16,225 bases of DNA from Desulfofustis sp. (lineage in GTDB: Bacteria; Desulfobacterota; Desulfobulbia; Desulfobulbales; Desulfocapsaceae): NCBI GenBank assembly GCA_029287755.1, contig JARFQM010000460.1, forward strand, positions 1 to 16,225, in the 5' to 3' direction. Positions 14,201 through 16,225 of this stretch are shown here, piece by piece. Every line of letters begins with the position of its first letter. Position 1 is the first letter of the stretch. Made by a program: the position numbers and the translations under genes. The notes below the pieces were generated by a model that did not search any database, was not told the origin of the DNA, and saw only the letters and a list, made by a program, of their open reading frames with translations.

Positions 14201-14596
14201 TCAGGTGATGGTGATTACCTTGCACGGAGCCTCGAGCAGCACGTACTGGGTGTTGGACCCGTAGAAAATCTTGCCCAGCCGGGAACGTTTCTGGATGCTC
14301 ATGATGATCGTATCGATGTTGTTGGCTTCCGCATACTTCACCAGTTCCTCCCCGGAGGTAAAGGCGGAGACAATAACTTTGGTGGTACAGGGTATGGAGG
14401 CGGGAGCAAAGACCTCCTCGACGTAGTCATGAAGTTTTTTTTCGGCTTTTTCCATGACCTCCAGCGGAATTTTGTCTTTTTCAGAAACACAGCTCACCAG
14501 GTCAACCGAGGCGCCGAAGGCTTTGGCCTGTTCAAGGGCGATGTCAAGAGCCCGCTTGTGCGCCTCGGTGTTTTTACAATAAAGTAGGATTTTCAA
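14201..14596 (-). CDS. Universal-stress-protein (UspA) family protein
   Basis: This protein of about 131 residues has the UspA fold pattern: KILLYCKNTEAHKRALDIAL at the start, a central SGEELVKYAEANNIDTIIM, and the ending RLGKIFYGSNTQYVLLEAPC. The TTG start at 14596 is preferred, because AGAGGAG (14611-14605) lies eight bases before it and the protein then begins at the first beta strand, as usual. An ATG at 14617 with a poor ribosome-binding site would add seven residues. The ATP-binding signature GxxGx9G[ST] is incomplete: the first Gly is missing and only the LGKIFYGS part remains. UspA-like proteins occur next to TRAP operons elsewhere; TeaD of the Halomonas TeaABC ectoine system regulates its transporter. 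A transporter-related role is therefore plausible but not shown. Confidence 0.88.
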   Translation of the reverse strand: MKILLYCKNTEAHKRALDIALEQAKAFGASVDLVSCVSEKDKIPLEVMEKAEKKLHDYVEEVFAPASIPCTTKVIVSAFTSGEELVKYAEANNIDTIIMSIQKRSRLGKIFYGSNTQYVLLEAPCKVITIT

Positions 14597-14630
14597 TTCC
14601 GACACTCCTCTGTGCATTCTTTTCTGAACA

Positions 14631-14643
14631 AATTACATGCAAT
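14631..14643. promoter_or_regulatory. Candidate GntR operator between usp and the FAH-family gene
   Basis: AATTACATGCAAT is the exact inverse of the site at 10945-10957 and shares TACATGCAAT with 10810-10823. It lies 35 bases before the usp TTG start and 163 bases before the FAH gene, so it could serve either divergent transcript. Confidence 0.48.
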
Positions 14644-14647
14644 GTTC

Positions 14648-14661
14648 AAGGTAATTACCTT
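14648..14661. repeat. Perfect 14-base palindrome AAGGTAATTACCTT
   Basis: This is a fully symmetric 14-base sequence without spacer, four bases from the candidate GntR site in the same divergent intergenic region. It is a good candidate for a second regulator's operator. No other copy was noticed in the window. Confidence 0.45.
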
Positions 14662-14806
14662 CGAGAGACAGGTCAACAAGACAATACGAAACCGCTCACT
14701 TTTTAGCGTGAAATGATTATACTGATCCACTGGTATAGGCACATGCAGCAGCCTGAGCAGTTGAATTCGTTGTTATCCATCGAGCATATGAAATCTGGAG
14801 ACGTGC

Positions 14807-15787
14807 ATGAAACTGGCAAGCTTTGCCCGCAACGGCGAAGAGCGTATCGGCGCTGCGCTTGGGGAAACAGCGCTTATTGATCTGCAGTCGCACTGGCCGG
14901 CAGATCGCCGGGCACCGGGATCGATGATCGAACTCATCGAATTAGGACAGGAGGGACTGCGGCTGGCCTCCGCGGTCCTTGCCCAGGCAAGAGATGCTGA
15001 GATCATCGACACAACCGCAGTCGACTGGCTGCCTCCCGTGGTCAGACCCGCCAAAATCTGCGGCATCGCCATGAACAACTCGGCCAGCAATGCCAGAAAA
15101 ATCGCCGCCCCGGACCACCCGGCCTTTTTTATCAAACCTTCGTCCTGTCTGGCCGCCCACCAGCAGCCGCTGGTGATGCGCACCTACTACGGCAGCATGC
15201 ACCCGGAACCGGAGCTGGCGGTGATCATCGGCAGAACAACCCGCGACGTTGACGCCGTAGATGCCCTTGCCCACGTCTACGGCTACTCCATTTTCAACGA
15301 TATTACCGGCAACCACATGAGATCCGAGGATATGTTCCACTATTATGCGCTCTACGGTTCGAAAGACAACCCCGACCAGCTTGAGCGACGCGAACAGCAT
15401 CTCTCCTATGCCGGCAGGTATAAAGGGGCCGACAATTTCGGGGTATTGGGTCCCTGGCTGGTCACTGCCGATGAAGTCGACAACCCTGACGACCTTGAGG
15501 TGAGCTGCTCGGTGGCAGGGGAAGTTGTCGCCGAAGACAGCACCCGTTACTACAATTATAAGGTTGCCGAACTGATCAGCTTCATAAGCCAGTTTCACAC
15601 CCTGCACCCCGGAGATATCATCTCCTGCGGCACCGCCTTCAAACCTTCGGAAACCAGAAAATCGATCCACCATGCCAATTTTCTGGTGACCGGCGGACCG
15701 GTGGAGATAACCATTGAAAAGCTTGGTACCCAGCATAATCCGGTACTCATTGAAAAGAGGGAGATCGGCGCATGGAAATTGACTTGA
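14807..15787 (+). CDS. Fumarylacetoacetase (FAH)-family hydrolase or hydratase
   Basis: This 326-residue protein has GGAG (14797-14800) six bases before the ATG. The C-terminal FAH fold starts at about residue 80 (PAKICGIAMNN). The metal-binding acids are visible as E134 and E136 in HPEPELAVIIG and D165 in FNDITGNHM, followed by LGPWLVTADEV and, near 280, DIISCGTAF. The family includes fumarylacetoacetase, acylpyruvate hydrolases, 2-oxo-4-pentenoate hydratase and related decarboxylases, all acting on 2-oxo or 1,3-dioxo acids with a divalent metal. It probably cleaves or hydrates a ring-opened intermediate here; the exact reaction cannot be told. Its end overlaps the start of the following gene by 16 bases, implying coupled translation. 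Confidence 0.92.
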   Translation: MKLASFARNGEERIGAALGETALIDLQSHWPADRRAPGSMIELIELGQEGLRLASAVLAQARDAEIIDTTAVDWLPPVVRPAKICGIAMNNSASNARKIAAPDHPAFFIKPSSCLAAHQQPLVMRTYYGSMHPEPELAVIIGRTTRDVDAVDALAHVYGYSIFNDITGNHMRSEDMFHYYALYGSKDNPDQLERREQHLSYAGRYKGADNFGVLGPWLVTADEVDNPDDLEVSCSVAGEVVAEDSTRYYNYKVAELISFISQFHTLHPGDIISCGTAFKPSETRKSIHHANFLVTGGPVEITIEKLGTQHNPVLIEKREIGAWKLT

Positions 15788-16225
15788 AGCCGGCGGATCT
15801 GCAGGCGGCCCACCAGGCGATTACCGACTTGAACAACGATTTCTGCCACTATCTCGATCACGGCCTGGTCGATGAACTTGTTGATCTGTTCTGCGAAGAG
15901 GCGCTGTATACCCATGGTCAGCGAACCAGCAACGGTCGGGAAGAGGTAAGGCGGTTGTTCGAACCTCGCCGGGGAGCGAAAAATCGCACCTCGCGCCATA
16001 TCCAGTCCGGATTGAGAATCAAAATTGCTGATGCAAGCCGGGCGTCCGGCCGGAGCGTCTGCCTCACCTTCGCTGCCGACGCACCGCCTCCGGTCAGCCC
16101 GGCGACCCCCTACCTGGTTGCCGATTTCATCGATGAATACAGGCGCTGCAACGATGGTCGCTGGCGCATAAAAAGACGCCATATCGAAAGGATTTTCGTG
16201 GCCGAATCAAATACAGGCCCGGAAG
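15772..16225 (+). CDS. SnoaL/NTF2-like protein (3' end cut by the window)
   Basis: The frame starts at ATG 15772, preceded by GAGGGAGA, inside the last 16 bases of the FAH-family gene. It stays open for 151 codons to the window edge. The N-terminal helix LNNDFCHYLDHGLVDELVDL is followed by FCEEALYTHG, NGREEVRRLF and SRHIQSGLRIKI. This matches the SnoaL_4-type NTF2-like fold seen in small dehydratases, isomerases and ring-hydroxylating dioxygenase beta subunits, with a conserved His in the SRH segment. A dehydratase or isomerase acting in the same pathway as the FAH-family enzyme is a reasonable guess. It is not closely similar to the SnoaL-like protein at 10313-10753. Confidence 0.8.
   Translation, partial: MEIDLKPADLQAAHQAITDLNNDFCHYLDHGLVDELVDLFCEEALYTHGQRTSNGREEVRRLFEPRRGAKNRTSRHIQSGLRIKIADASRASGRSVCLTFAADAPPPVSPATPYLVADFIDEYRRCNDGRWRIKRRHIERIFVAESNTGPE

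Noticed and set aside
14733..14752. Possible second sigma-54 promoter before the FAH-family gene (CTGG...GC)
   Set aside because: The GG and GC are 11 bases apart instead of 10, and the TTGC part is not present.
14942..15736. Minus-strand open frame of 264 codons across the FAH-family gene
   Set aside because: Antisense shadow; the plus-strand protein has clear FAH metal-binding motifs.
15595..16182. Minus-strand open frame of 195 codons at the right edge
   Set aside because: Antisense to the FAH end and the SnoaL-like gene, which have good start signals and recognisable folds on the plus strand.

Overview
The window looks like a catabolic and transport island from an anaerobic bacterium, most likely a Desulfobacterota (deltaproteobacterial, sulfate-reducer-like) chromosome. 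That placement is an inference. It rests on two DMSO-reductase-family molybdenum/tungsten enzymes with ferredoxin-like partners, two complete TRAP carboxylate transporters, a sigma-54 activator with a textbook -24/-12 promoter, and moderately GC-rich codon use. No mobile element, tRNA, rRNA or CRISPR was seen.

Layout. (1) Positions 1-1943, plus strand: the 3' end of a large molybdopterin subunit, then a polyferredoxin-type small subunit with a C-terminal beta domain. Together they resemble pyrogallol-phloroglucinol transhydroxylase or resorcinol hydroxylase. A cytidylate-kinase-like protein with a BON domain follows. (2) Positions 2011-3603, minus strand: a GAF / AAA+ / Fis-type sigma-54 activator. 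(3) Positions 3604-3893: a divergent control region with a perfect sigma-54 promoter and candidate activator sites. (4) Positions 3894-9548, plus strand: a probable single operon encoding an acetylene-hydratase-like molybdopterin enzyme, its 110-residue two-cluster ferredoxin, and a DctP-DctQ-DctM TRAP transporter. A strong terminator hairpin lies between dctP and dctQ. (5) Positions 9624-10753, minus strand: a SnoaL-like protein followed by a GntR/FCD repressor. (6) Positions 10754-11202: a long non-coding control region. (7) Positions 11203-14135, plus strand: a second DctP-DctQ-DctM TRAP system. (8) Positions 14201-14596, minus strand: a UspA-like protein. (9) Positions 14807-16225, plus strand: a fumarylacetoacetase-family hydrolase or hydratase overlapping a second SnoaL/NTF2-like gene that runs off the window.

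How it fits together (inference): the TRAP systems import one or two organic acids, the Mo/W enzymes carry out oxygen-independent hydroxylation, hydration or redox steps, and the FAH and SnoaL-like enzymes act on later carbon skeletons. A short near-palindrome, ATTnCATGnAAT, recurs in three places and in one half-conserved variant. It sits over the sigma-54 start site, in front of the SnoaL-gntR pair, in front of the second TRAP operon, and between usp and the FAH gene. It is the best candidate for the GntR operator and would tie most of the window into one regulon with both sigma-54 activation and GntR repression. The substrate cannot be named from the sequence.
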